The notes under the pieces are model-generated. The model worked only from the letters and a program-made list of their open reading frames with translations. It searched no databases and was not told where the DNA came from. A stretch of 64,000 bases of DNA from Planktothrix sp. FACHB-1365 (GTDB lineage Bacteria; Cyanobacteriota; Cyanobacteriia; Cyanobacteriales; Microcoleaceae): NCBI RefSeq assembly GCF_014697575.1, contig NZ_JACJSC010000017.1, forward strand, positions 60,021-124,020, given 5' to 3'. This document shows positions 28,367 to 36,319 of this stretch, piece after piece. Positions within the stretch are counted from its first letter, which is position 1; each line of letters opens with the position of its first letter. A program made the translations under genes and the position numbers.

Positions 28367-29029
28367 ATGTTATCCATACCCCTATTTCGAGATCGAACTC
28401 ATGCTGGTGAGGAACTCGCAAAAGAGATTGTGTTACAGATGAGTTTTGACAGCCCCCAGGAGGAGCAGAAAATTGTTGTTTATGCCTTACCTCGTGGGGG
28501 TGTACCCGTTGCGGTTCCCGTTGCTCAACGTTTACAATCTCCGTTGAGTGTGATTGTTGCTAAAAAAATTACCCTCCCCGATAACCCAGAATTGGCTTTG
28601 GGTGCAGTTACATCCGATGGTCAAGTTCTGTGGTCAAAACGAAAACCCCTGAATTTGAGTCTGCAACAGGGGATGTTACAGGAGGCTCAAACGAAAGCAC
28701 AACAAGCCTGGGAACAGTTATCTCCCAGTTGTCCCCCGGTGACACCTCAAGGAGCTTTGGCGCTGGTGGTCGATGATGGTATCGCCACTGGAATGACAAT
28801 GGCCGTCACGGTGAAAGCCTTAAAAGCTTATCAACCCCTGGCAATTTGGATTTGTGTTCCCGTCGCGCCTTTGGAATTAATGCCTTATATGCAGGAATGG
28901 TGCGATCGCGTGATTGTGTTAGAAACTCCCCATCCGTTTTTCAATGTCAGTCGGTTTTATGAAGAGTTTGAGCAAGTCGAAACCCAAACCGCCTTATCGC
29001 TACTAAAACACCAAATCTGGCTACAATGA
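28367..29029 (+). CDS. phosphoribosyltransferase family protein
   Basis: Type I phosphoribosyltransferase fold. The PRPP-binding loop is ALVVDDGIATGMTM, with a conserved N-terminal LFRDRTHAGEELA and YALPRGGVPVAVPVA. Members are often stand-alone and of unknown substrate. The frame stays open to a TTG at 28244 inside a heptamer repeat, with an ATG at 28283. The family usually begins at the MLSIPLFRDR stretch, so the ATG at 28367 (GAGGG ten bases upstream) is chosen, with limited certainty. It is followed 30 bp later by a small membrane-protein gene. Confidence 0.85.
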   Translation: MLSIPLFRDRTHAGEELAKEIVLQMSFDSPQEEQKIVVYALPRGGVPVAVPVAQRLQSPLSVIVAKKITLPDNPELALGAVTSDGQVLWSKRKPLNLSLQQGMLQEAQTKAQQAWEQLSPSCPPVTPQGALALVVDDGIATGMTMAVTVKALKAYQPLAIWICVPVAPLELMPYMQEWCDRVIVLETPHPFFNVSRFYEEFEQVETQTALSLLKHQIWLQ

Positions 29030-29059
29030 ATAACAATTTACAGTTCTCGATTAACCATC

Positions 29060-29350
29060 ATGAGAAGTTGGCGTTTTTGGTGGCAAACTTTTGTCTTTTC
29101 AACCCAATATAATCCCCCTCAGTTTGTTGAGGTGTTGATGTTACTCTTAGGCATCTTTTTACTGTTCCTTTGGAGTTTGACCGCACAGTGGCCTTATTTG
29201 GTTTTGTCTCTGAGTTATGTTGCGGGATCATCCACATCAATGTTAATTCGAGAAGCTTTGACTCCTTCCCCTCATCTGCAACTGACCCAAGGTTTAGCTA
29301 TCGTATTATTAATTCTGAGTGCTTACACCTTAATTGATTTAGTCGGATGA
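29060..29350 (+). CDS. small membrane protein of unknown function
   Basis: 96-residue protein with a basic aromatic N-terminus (MRSWRFWWQTF) and three predicted membrane helices (about 25-42, 46-62, 75-93). I do not recognise a family. It lies 30 bp after the phosphoribosyltransferase gene on the same strand and may be co-transcribed. Its last 12 bases overlap the end of the convergent VOC gene. Confidence 0.65.
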   Translation: MRSWRFWWQTFVFSTQYNPPQFVEVLMLLLGIFLLFLWSLTAQWPYLVLSLSYVAGSSTSMLIREALTPSPHLQLTQGLAIVLLILSAYTLIDLVG

Positions 29351-29752
29351 AATACTGCCTGGAATTTCATATAAAATTAAACGATTTCCCATCGGATCAT
29401 AAGCATAAATTTCCCGACCATGAGAAGCGGTTATAATGTCTCCAGGCGGTGGATATCCAAGACGTTTTAAATGAGCGATCGCAGCTTCTAAATCCTGCAC
29501 TTCCAAGCATAAACTCATTCCGGTTTTCCCCCCCGAAGAAAATTCAGAAATATGGGTCGGTTTAGGTTGAAAAATTCCCAATCTTAAACTCGGTAACTGA
29601 AATTCTGCATAACGATGGGGAATATGAGAAACGGGCTCTATTCCCAACAAGTGAGCATAAAAGTTGACCAAAATTTCCATTTTAGGGTCAGCAAGGGTGA
29701 CAAAAGCCTCTTGGCAGTGTAAAACCATAAAGGGAAGTAAAAATTTAATCAC
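29339..29752 (-). CDS. VOC (glyoxalase/bleomycin-resistance-like) family protein
   Basis: Small metal-binding beta-alpha-beta-beta-beta fold of the vicinal-oxygen-chelate superfamily: EAFVTLADPKMEILVNFYAHLLG at the front and GREIYAYDPMGNRLILYE at the back, whose Glu is a usual metal ligand. Substrate unknown. The start is a GTG at 29752 with GAGGG upstream; ATG at 29728 is the alternative and begins MVLHCQEAF. It converges with and overlaps the preceding small gene by 12 bp. Confidence 0.85.
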   Translation of the reverse strand: MIKFLLPFMVLHCQEAFVTLADPKMEILVNFYAHLLGIEPVSHIPHRYAEFQLPSLRLGIFQPKPTHISEFSSGGKTGMSLCLEVQDLEAAIAHLKRLGYPPPGDIITASHGREIYAYDPMGNRLILYEIPGSISSD

Positions 29753-29795
29753 GCAATTGCCCTCAATATTAAACTTAAAGTCGAGAGCTTAAACA

Positions 29796-31160
29796 ATGGG
29801 ACGAATTTTTTTATCCGCAGGTCATGGAGGATTTGAAAATGGTGTAAGAGATCCGGGTACAATTGCAGGCGGGACAACGGAAGCCCAAGAAATGATTCGC
29901 ATTCGGGATTTAGTCGTTAGCGAATTGCGATCAAAGGGGTTTCAAGTGATTGTGGTTCCTGATGATCTCAGCCAAACTCAAACCATTGATTGGATTAATG
30001 CTCATTCTCAATTTGGAGATGTAGCTTTAGAACTGCAAATGGGTGGATCATCTAACCCTTCAATTCGGGGAGTAACCGCTTTTTATATTGCGGGAAATTC
30101 CCAACGAAAAAAACAAGCGGAATCCCTTTTATTATCCCTTTTGCAACAAGTTCCTCAACTTCCCAATCGAGGCGCAAAACCCGACACTGAAACGGGATTA
30201 GGAAGCTTAATTTTTATTCGTTGGATTGCGATTCCTTCCCTCTACTTAGAATTAGGATTTCTAACCAATCCCACTGATCGGGCTTTAATTCAAACCCGAC
30301 GACGAGATATTGCCATTGGAATTACCAATGGATTAATCAGTTGGTTAAATCAGGACTCTACAAATCCGATTCCAACCGTTCCTCCCGGTACACCTGTTTA
30401 TGGTTCTATTGGGATTAATATTAATGGTCGTCGCTATGGAGAAAATGGAATTTTAGTGAATGGAAATGCCTTTATTCCCATTGATTTAGTCGATAAATTA
30501 GGATTAAATCTCTCTCAAATTTCTAATAGAGTCAGAAGAATTCGATACAATAATATTGTTTATATTCGCGCGATAGATTTAAGAAATTGTGGCATTTCTG
30601 TGAGTTGGGATAATCCCAATCGCAGTGTTGTTTTGCGTTCTAATATTCGCCCTTATAATAGTCAAATGGATCAGATTATGGGTAATGGGTTAACCACCGA
30701 AGTGCAACTGATTATGTTTATCAAAACCCAGGATTCTAATTTGATCAATAGTGTTCCTCAAATTGCTAAATTTTATCGAGAAGAAGCCAGTATTGAAGGC
30801 GTTAATCATGATATTGCCTTTTGTCAAATGTGTTTAGAAACCAACTTCTTACAATTTGGGGGAATTCTCAAACCTGAACAATATAATTTTGGCGGTTTAG
30901 GAAGTTTAGGAGGTGCCTCAGAGAGTGCGTCTTTCCCCACAGCCGAAATCGGAATCCGAGCCCATATTCAACATTTAAAAGCCTACGCCAGTCATGAACC
31001 TTTAGTTCAAGATATTGTCGATCCTCGCTTTGAATTTGTCACCAGAGGAATCGCCCCCTATCTACAACAATTAAGCGGTCGCTGGTCAGACGATCCCACC
31101 TACGGTGATCAAATTTTAGCGTTAGTCAGAAGACTCTATGAACTATCAGGATTATTATAA
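29796..31160 (+). CDS. N-acetylmuramoyl-L-alanine amidase with glucosaminidase domain
   Basis: Cell-wall hydrolase of 454 aa. The N-terminal amidase_3 domain (1-188) has His10 in SAGHGG, Glu29 and the catalytic Glu in LELGFLTNP. The middle (about 200-285) resembles the beta-rich copper-amine-oxidase N-terminal-like stalk (INGRRYGENGILVNGNAFIP). The C-terminus (about 300-454) is a glucosaminidase-like domain (AKFYREEASIEGVNHDIAFC and NFGGLGSLGG). At the place where amidases carry the third zinc ligand His, codon CAA gives Gln81, so the amidase may be impaired. No signal peptide is visible, so export is unexplained. Confidence 0.87.
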   Translation: MGRIFLSAGHGGFENGVRDPGTIAGGTTEAQEMIRIRDLVVSELRSKGFQVIVVPDDLSQTQTIDWINAHSQFGDVALELQMGGSSNPSIRGVTAFYIAGNSQRKKQAESLLLSLLQQVPQLPNRGAKPDTETGLGSLIFIRWIAIPSLYLELGFLTNPTDRALIQTRRRDIAIGITNGLISWLNQDSTNPIPTVPPGTPVYGSIGININGRRYGENGILVNGNAFIPIDLVDKLGLNLSQISNRVRRIRYNNIVYIRAIDLRNCGISVSWDNPNRSVVLRSNIRPYNSQMDQIMGNGLTTEVQLIMFIKTQDSNLINSVPQIAKFYREEASIEGVNHDIAFCQMCLETNFLQFGGILKPEQYNFGGLGSLGGASESASFPTAEIGIRAHIQHLKAYASHEPLVQDIVDPRFEFVTRGIAPYLQQLSGRWSDDPTYGDQILALVRRLYELSGLL

Positions 31161-31188
31161 TTATCCATAAACTGATAACTGACAACTG

Positions 31189-31285
31189 GTACAGACGTGC
31201 CAAAAGCCTTACGGCATGGCTCCGCCAAGGCACGTCTCTACTGATAACTGATAACTGGTAGAGACGCGCCATGGCGCGTCTCTAC
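31189..31285. repeat. noncoding palindromic repeats with GAGACGYGCC arms
   Basis: Two inverted repeats follow each other: an imperfect one with arms ACAGACGTGCC and GGCACGTCTC around 31189-31241, and a perfect 28-bp palindrome centred on CCATGG at 31258-31285 with arms GTAGAGACGCGCC. Copies of TGATAACTG lie between them. They are mobile-looking intergenic repeats and could also act as a terminator between the convergent genes. Confidence 0.85.
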
Positions 31286-31297
31286 ACTGATTACTGA

Positions 31298-32074
31298 TTA
31301 CGCCTCTTTGACAAATCGAATAATTTCTCGAACATGATTAAGAAATTGCCCATCAGCACTTAATTGAGCGATCGCATTTTTGGCTTCTCTTTCTAAACGC
31401 TGATGTTCCGATTGATTCGTCGCTTTTAACGTTTCTAAATTAGCTGTTAAATTCGTTAATCCTTCACGAGTTGCTTGCCATTTTTGTTCTTGCTGAGTCG
31501 CCCAAGAATCAGGATATTTTAGATTCAATTGTCTTTCTAACTCTTTTAACGTTGTTTCCAAAATTTCAAAGCGATTTCGCAGTTCTACAACATCTTCACG
31601 GGGATAGGAAAATTGACGACGAACCATTGCTAATCGGGTGGCTAAATATTGATAAGCACGCACCGAAGGCCGTAAAATCGTTAACAGTAAAGCTGCACCT
31701 GCACCCCAATAACCTACCACACTAATTCCTAACCAAGCTAACCCATAAAGTCCGATAGTGGATAACAAATGTAAACCCAAAGCAACCCAAAGAGAACGTT
31801 GAGCTAACTGAGTGACATATTGAACTTGTTGTTCTTCAACAAAAATTCCCTTTTTTTTCGATTCTTCGGCTTCTGCTAAGACTTCTTTCGCCTCAAAATG
31901 AACATTCCAAGGAACCGTTACAATCAACAATAACCACCAAAAAACCGCACAACCGATGACCCAATCTAAAAAGCTTCCCGCCGGAATATGTAACCATTGT
32001 AAAACACTAAAAGTCAGTAACAAGATCACAGTTAATCCTAAACCGAAATCACCATAATTAAACTGTATTCTCAT
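31298..32074 (-). CDS. cyanobacterial membrane protein with C-terminal coiled coil
   Basis: Protein of 258 aa with four predicted membrane helices in two pairs (about 11-32, 34-54, 93-113, 117-135). A helical cytoplasmic tail follows, with heptad-like Leu/Glu pattern (VVELRNRFEILETTLKELER) up to the end. I do not recognise a named family. It ends near the palindromic repeat and converges with the amidase gene; its start is divergent from cobA/hemD, with a dispersed repeat in the gap. Confidence 0.7.
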   Translation of the reverse strand: MRIQFNYGDFGLGLTVILLLTFSVLQWLHIPAGSFLDWVIGCAVFWWLLLIVTVPWNVHFEAKEVLAEAEESKKKGIFVEEQQVQYVTQLAQRSLWVALGLHLLSTIGLYGLAWLGISVVGYWGAGAALLLTILRPSVRAYQYLATRLAMVRRQFSYPREDVVELRNRFEILETTLKELERQLNLKYPDSWATQQEQKWQATREGLTNLTANLETLKATNQSEHQRLEREAKNAIAQLSADGQFLNHVREIIRFVKEA

Positions 32075-32100
32075 AAAAATTCAACCCTCCTCAATAATTA

Positions 32101-32129
32101 GTAGGGTGCGTAAGCAACGCGCACGCACC
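32101..32129. repeat. GTAGGGTGCGTAAGC dispersed repeat, copy 1
   Basis: A 29-bp near-palindrome (GTAGGGTGCGTAAGC then GCGCACGCACC) upstream of the membrane-protein gene. The other copies are at 45052 (inverted) and 52269; this copy differs from them by a few central bases. Confidence 0.85.
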
Positions 32130-32318
32130 AAAAACCCTAAATATTCGGTCAAGTCATAGACTATTGACCCTCACAACGTCAATTCACCCTGCTTCTGTTC
32201 CCCGATTATGAAGAAAAATAGTAATATTCTGATATCCACTGTGACACTTCTTAAAGCTTCATACCCTTGAGTTAGGATAAAATTAGGTTTAAACCTTCAC
32301 TTCTCTAAAATTCTACCA

Positions 32319-33929
32319 ATGATTGGGCAAAAAGGAAAAGTTTATTTAATGGGAGCAGGGTTAGGAGAAATTGCTTATCTAACCTTACAAGCTCAAGCAT
32401 TACTCTCCCAAGCAGAAGTCATAATTTATGATGCTTTAGTTGATGATTCTATTTTAACATTAATTCCGGCAAATTGTTTAAAAATTAATGTAGGAAAACG
32501 AGGCGGACAGCCTAGCACGTCCCAAGCAGAAATTAATCAATTATTAGTCGAATATTGTCGGGGAGGAAAACAAGTCATTCGTTTAAAAGGAGGCGATCCG
32601 TTTATTTTTGGGCGTACCACGTCCGAAATTCAAGCCTTAATTGAATCTCAATGTAACTTTGAAGTCATCCCCGGACTTTCATCCGCTTTAGCCGCACCCA
32701 CTCTCGCCTATATTCCCCTAACAGACCCGGTAATGAGTCGTTGCTTCGCAGTCATGACCGCCCATGATTTAGAAGCCTTAGATTGGCAAATTGTTTCGCA
32801 AATTGAAACCTTAGTGATTTTAATGGGAGGACGAAATTTAGCTGAAATTGTCCATCAACTATTACGCCATGAACGTCTTCCCCAAACCCCCATTGCGATT
32901 ATTAAATCTGGGGGTTGTCCTCAACAAAAAGTTTGGATCGGTACATTAAATGATATTGTAGAAACAACAGCCCATGAGTCTTTATCTCCCTGTGTGATTG
33001 TAGTAGGTGAAGTCGTGCGCTTGCGAGATTTCCTTAACCCTACCCAACACTCTTGGCAATTCAATCAACCCCTAGAAAATTCTATTTTAAATCAGTCTAT
33101 TATGAATCAACCTTTATTCGGAAAAACAATATTAGTCACTCGTTCTGCTGAACAATCCAGTCAATTTAGTGAACTCTTAAAAGAACAAGGCGCAACGGTG
33201 ATAGAAATGCCAGCTTTAGTGATTACTCCTCCCTCCAGTTGGGATAGTTTAGATCAAGCCATTGAACAGTTAGAAAAAGGGTCTGAAAGTCACTTTGATT
33301 GGTTAATTTTAACCTCTTCTAATGGCGTTGAATACTTTTTTAATCGGTTAATAACCCTGGGAAAAGATATCCGTAGTTTAGGTCAAACTAAAATAGCTGT
33401 TGTTGGTAAAAAAACCGCCGCCAGTTTACAAGAACGTTGTTTAAAACCAGATTTTATTCCCCCAGATTTTGTTGCAGATTCCCTGGTTGAACATTTCCCC
33501 GAATCTTTAGACGGTAAAACAATTTTATTCCCCAGAGTAGAAACGGGAGGACGAGAGGTTTTAGTTCAGGAATTAACCGCAAAAGGCGCAACAGTTGTGG
33601 AAGTCGCTGCTTATGAATCGGGGTGTCCTGATAGTATTTCTCCTGACGTTTTAGAAGCGTTACAAAGTCAAAAAATTGATGTGATTACTTTTGCTAGTTC
33701 TAAAACTGTTAAAAATTATTATCAGTTAATTCAATCCCTCCCTGAACACACTTTACCGCCGAATTATTTAGACTCAATTTGTATTGCTTCTATTGGCCCC
33801 CAAACCTCTAAAAGTTGTATCAATTTATTAGGACGGGTAGACATTGAACCTCAAGAATATACCTTAGAAGGATTAACCCAAGTCATTATTAATTATTCAG
33901 TCTGTACAGCAGATGTTTCTGCCTGCTAG
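32319..33929 (+). CDS. cobA/hemD: uroporphyrinogen-III C-methyltransferase/synthase fusion
   Basis: Bifunctional tetrapyrrole enzyme of 536 aa. Residues 1-255 are the SAM-dependent methyltransferase that makes precorrin-2 (VYLMGAGLGEIAYLTLQA; KRGGQPSTSQAEIN; RLKGGDPFIFGR; LTDPVMSRCFAVMT). Residues about 265-530 are uroporphyrinogen-III synthase (FGKTILVTRSAEQ, ILTSSNGVEYFF, TFASSKTVKNY). The fusion serves the branch point to siroheme and cobalamin; the CbiG-CobJ gene at 47.1 kb takes the next steps. The upstream gap is about 240 bp. A strong hairpin follows the stop. Confidence 0.95.
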   Translation: MIGQKGKVYLMGAGLGEIAYLTLQAQALLSQAEVIIYDALVDDSILTLIPANCLKINVGKRGGQPSTSQAEINQLLVEYCRGGKQVIRLKGGDPFIFGRTTSEIQALIESQCNFEVIPGLSSALAAPTLAYIPLTDPVMSRCFAVMTAHDLEALDWQIVSQIETLVILMGGRNLAEIVHQLLRHERLPQTPIAIIKSGGCPQQKVWIGTLNDIVETTAHESLSPCVIVVGEVVRLRDFLNPTQHSWQFNQPLENSILNQSIMNQPLFGKTILVTRSAEQSSQFSELLKEQGATVIEMPALVITPPSSWDSLDQAIEQLEKGSESHFDWLILTSSNGVEYFFNRLITLGKDIRSLGQTKIAVVGKKTAASLQERCLKPDFIPPDFVADSLVEHFPESLDGKTILFPRVETGGREVLVQELTAKGATVVEVAAYESGCPDSISPDVLEALQSQKIDVITFASSKTVKNYYQLIQSLPEHTLPPNYLDSICIASIGPQTSKSCINLLGRVDIEPQEYTLEGLTQVIINYSVCTADVSAC

Positions 33930-33956
33930 TTCCTTGTAAAATCACGCTTTACAGAA

Positions 33957-33990
33957 CATAGAGACCTTGCATACATACAAGGTCTCTATG
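33957..33990. terminator. 13-bp perfect hairpin between convergent genes
   Basis: CATAGAGACCTTG and its exact complement enclose an 8-base loop (33970-33977), between the ends of cobA/hemD and the small peptide gene. No T run follows on either strand. A bidirectional terminator is the simplest reading. Confidence 0.65.
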
Positions 33991-34015
33991 CAATCTCAAG
34001 GACTAGAATAATCCT

Positions 34016-34282
34016 CTATCGGCGACTGCGGTTATAAGCCCAGATTCCCACACCAACAACAACAGGTAAAGCTAACCAAACTAAAGGCCCGGTGGCTAAG
34101 GCGGTGGTAGTCAGCGAGGTCGTCAAACTTCCGATGGTTGTTGTAGTCGTCATCGCCGAGACTCCAATTCCGCTAGAAGCCGCTAAACTTCCGGCTGCAC
34201 TTGTTGTCAAACCCACTTGGGTACTAGCTAAGGCAGAACTGCCTAACAAAGCAGCCGAAACGATACTCGATGAATCTTTCAT
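34016..34282 (-). CDS. small Ala/Ser/Thr/Gly-rich protein with C-terminal membrane helix
   Basis: 88-residue protein of low complexity. The first 65 residues are nearly all Ala, Ser, Thr, Gly, Val and Leu, and a strong hydrophobic helix follows (LVWLALPVVVGVGIWAYN) with a basic end NRSRR. GGAGA sits six bases before the ATG, which supports a real gene. No cysteines and no cleavage site were seen. I do not recognise it; a membrane-active peptide or structural surface protein are both possible. It converges with cobA/hemD across a hairpin. Confidence 0.6.
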   Translation of the reverse strand: MKDSSSIVSAALLGSSALASTQVGLTTSAAGSLAASSGIGVSAMTTTTTIGSLTTSLTTTALATGPLVWLALPVVVGVGIWAYNRSRR

Positions 34283-34450
34283 AACTATTCTCCAAATGCA
34301 ATAGTTTGAGCGTATTTTTGGGAGATTTGGGAGGTCAAGATGCCTCCCAGATGAATTGCAAAAGCCTGATATAATCAGCGATCAGACTTATTAGGTGAAA
34401 TCTATTTGGGATATCCCAAAAGGTAATTTAAAAGAATAGGACTTAGCTCA

Positions 34451-34517
34451 AGAAACCGGGTTTCTAAAAGCAATCTTTGGTTTCTCAAGTCAATACCTAA
34501 AAAGAAACCCGGTTTCT
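34451..34517. repeat. paired AGAAACCSGGTTTCT palindromes
   Basis: AGAAACCGGGTTTCT at 34451 and AGAAACCCGGTTTCT at 34503, 52 bp apart, in the gap behind the dehydrogenase-like pair. It is one of at least a dozen such copies in the window, many in pairs with opposite centre base. Confidence 0.9.
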
Positions 34518-34560
34518 ATCCTCGTCGTGGGTAAGTCTCTAAATCTTGGCTGCAAAATCC

Positions 34561-35463
34561 CTAACCTAAAGCCCATTCACGATGATCGTTTTGAATCATT
34601 AAATGAGCTTCTACAGGCAATTGTCCACCTGCTTCATATTGAGGAATGGGGGTAAAGGTGTCTTGCTTCCATGCTTCGACAATTGGGGTAATCAGTTGCC
34701 ATGTTGCTACTCCGAAATCAGGAGAAGAAGCTAAGGAAAGATCTCCTCGCATCGCATCTAACAACAAGCGAGTATGACCATCGATACTAGGCTCTAAATC
34801 AATGTCTTTTGAGAGAGATTCAAGCTCAAATCCCGCATCAGGAGTCTTGAGAATAAAGGGGATTTCCACCTTGTTCTTGACAACATCAAAGACAATCTTG
34901 GTTGACCCCAATGGACTCAAAGGGTAGTATTCAATCACTACCTTGGTTTGTTTTTGTTGACTCGCCCGTTTACCTGATAGCAAGTAGATAGGAACCCCAA
35001 ACAATTTTTCAGCATTTGATAACACCTTGACAGCGAAAAACGTCTCTGTCCGGTATTGATATCCTGCTTCTTCCAAGAAACCAGGAACACCTTGAACTCC
35101 GATAAATCCTCGGCTATATTGCGCCCGAATTGCTGAAACAATTTCGCATTGCAATAGGGCTTCAACTTGACGTTCTGTAATCGTTTCTTTGGTCAAGTTA
35201 TTAGGAGAAGGAGCATCAAGTAAAACAAGACTTAGCCACTGCGCGATGTGCGGCATCATATCCTGAAACGAGCCAGTGTTCAGGAAGTATTCGCGCCCCT
35301 CAAAACCTACTGTTTCCGCATAGATGATTTGGATACTGGAAACCCAGTCTCGGTTAAGAGTAGCCCGTAAAAATGGGTTGAGGTGCAAGGTGAATAATTG
35401 TCGAGTTATCCCCTTAGCAAGAGCATGGTCGCCAGGATAAATCTGTTTGGATTTCAATTTCAT
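34561..35463 (-). CDS. glucose-6-phosphate dehydrogenase-like protein, C-terminal half
   Basis: 300-residue protein matching only the catalytic C-terminal domain of glucose-6-phosphate dehydrogenase. The substrate motif usually DHYLGKE reads DHALAKG, keeping Asp, His and Lys, and is followed by LNPFLRATLNRDWVSSIQI, AETVGFEGREYF and later DAMRGDLSL (usually D.L.GD...F). The region around the base His (usually RDMxQNH) reads QDMMPH, one residue shorter. It has its own GGAGG site before ATG 35463 and sits 53 bp after the N-terminal half, so the enzyme is split in two genes. Activity uncertain because of the divergence. Confidence 0.82.
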   Translation of the reverse strand: MKLKSKQIYPGDHALAKGITRQLFTLHLNPFLRATLNRDWVSSIQIIYAETVGFEGREYFLNTGSFQDMMPHIAQWLSLVLLDAPSPNNLTKETITERQVEALLQCEIVSAIRAQYSRGFIGVQGVPGFLEEAGYQYRTETFFAVKVLSNAEKLFGVPIYLLSGKRASQQKQTKVVIEYYPLSPLGSTKIVFDVVKNKVEIPFILKTPDAGFELESLSKDIDLEPSIDGHTRLLLDAMRGDLSLASSPDFGVATWQLITPIVEAWKQDTFTPIPQYEAGGQLPVEAHLMIQNDHREWALG

Positions 35464-35516
35464 AGAACCTCCAGAAAAGGGCAGGTATTTCCCACCCTAA
35501 TAACTGTTAAAAAAAG

Positions 35517-36077
35517 CTAGGCAACAGCAGCAAAAACAAGTTCACTTTCAAGGAGTGTTTTGAGTTCAACAGACCCTTGATAATTTGCACCAAAAGGCTT
35601 ATCCAGAAAGACAACATTTTTTTCAAAATCGTCAAGCATCCCATTTTCAGCTAAATTGAGAATAACTGTTTTTAGTAGCTGGGGAGGGAGTGACAAAATA
35701 AACAGGCGTCGTCCTTCGGTTTGCCGTTCCCCATCGAGTTTTTGCAGAAACTCTTTGAGGTCTGGATAACTGTTAGAATCGGTAACGTTTCCTGGTCGGA
35801 AGAAAATAGATTCTTCTAAACCTAAAGTGACCCATTCTTCATCAGATTTAATCCCAGTTCCTTTGCGGATATGGGCTTTAACGTCGGTTTCTGTCCACTT
35901 CTTCCCCTTCCATTCATCGGGTGCTACACCGACAATGGCGGTTTGGGGGTGAACCAGCTTTTGTTGCCAAGCTTTGGCTAAACCAGGTGCGTACATGGTT
36001 TCTGCGGCATCCCCTGTGATACCCATGAGTACCAGTAGCCAAGGTTCTTTGACTCTGATAGAATCATCAGTAGTCAT
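35517..36077 (-). CDS. glucose-6-phosphate dehydrogenase-like protein, N-terminal half
   Basis: 186-residue protein matching only the NADP-binding N-terminal domain of glucose-6-phosphate dehydrogenase. The glycine motif is GITGDAAETMYAPGL where typical enzymes have GASGDLxxRKxxPAL, and the conserved VxEKPFG appears as FLDKPFG. It stops right where the full enzyme would go on into the DHYLGKE region, which starts the next gene. ATG at 36077 has GGAGG eight bases upstream; an earlier in-frame ATG at 36095 is less likely. Divergent from the DUF1822 gene. Confidence 0.82.
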   Translation of the reverse strand: MTTDDSIRVKEPWLLVLMGITGDAAETMYAPGLAKAWQQKLVHPQTAIVGVAPDEWKGKKWTETDVKAHIRKGTGIKSDEEWVTLGLEESIFFRPGNVTDSNSYPDLKEFLQKLDGERQTEGRRLFILSLPPQLLKTVILNLAENGMLDDFEKNVVFLDKPFGANYQGSVELKTLLESELVFAAVA

Positions 36078-36249
36078 AGCTTTGACCTCCAACATATTTA
36101 TTGAGTTGTTTAGGTTCGGGTAAGGGAATATTTTTCCTTTACACCATCAAGCTTAAATTTGGAGTATTGGAGGAAAATGACGACTCTAAATAATTTTCAA
36201 ATGGTTGTTATCACTGTTTTTTATTAAAACTCATTCAGGAATCTGGAAC

Positions 36250-36285
36250 ATCCCAAATATCGCAAATATCCCAAATATCCTAAAA
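36250..36285 (+). promoter_or_regulatory. 9-bp direct repeats upstream of the DUF1822 gene
   Basis: Three tandem 9-mers (ATCCCAAAT, ATCGCAAAT, ATCCCAAAT) and a degenerate fourth end 34 bp before the ATG at 36320. Spacing of nine to ten bases fits one protein per helix turn, so an operator is possible. A lone ATATCCCAAA also occurs near 34411. Confidence 0.45.
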
Positions 36286-36319
36286 GCAAAAATTAGTCTT
36301 AATCTTAAGGAAGGAAACT

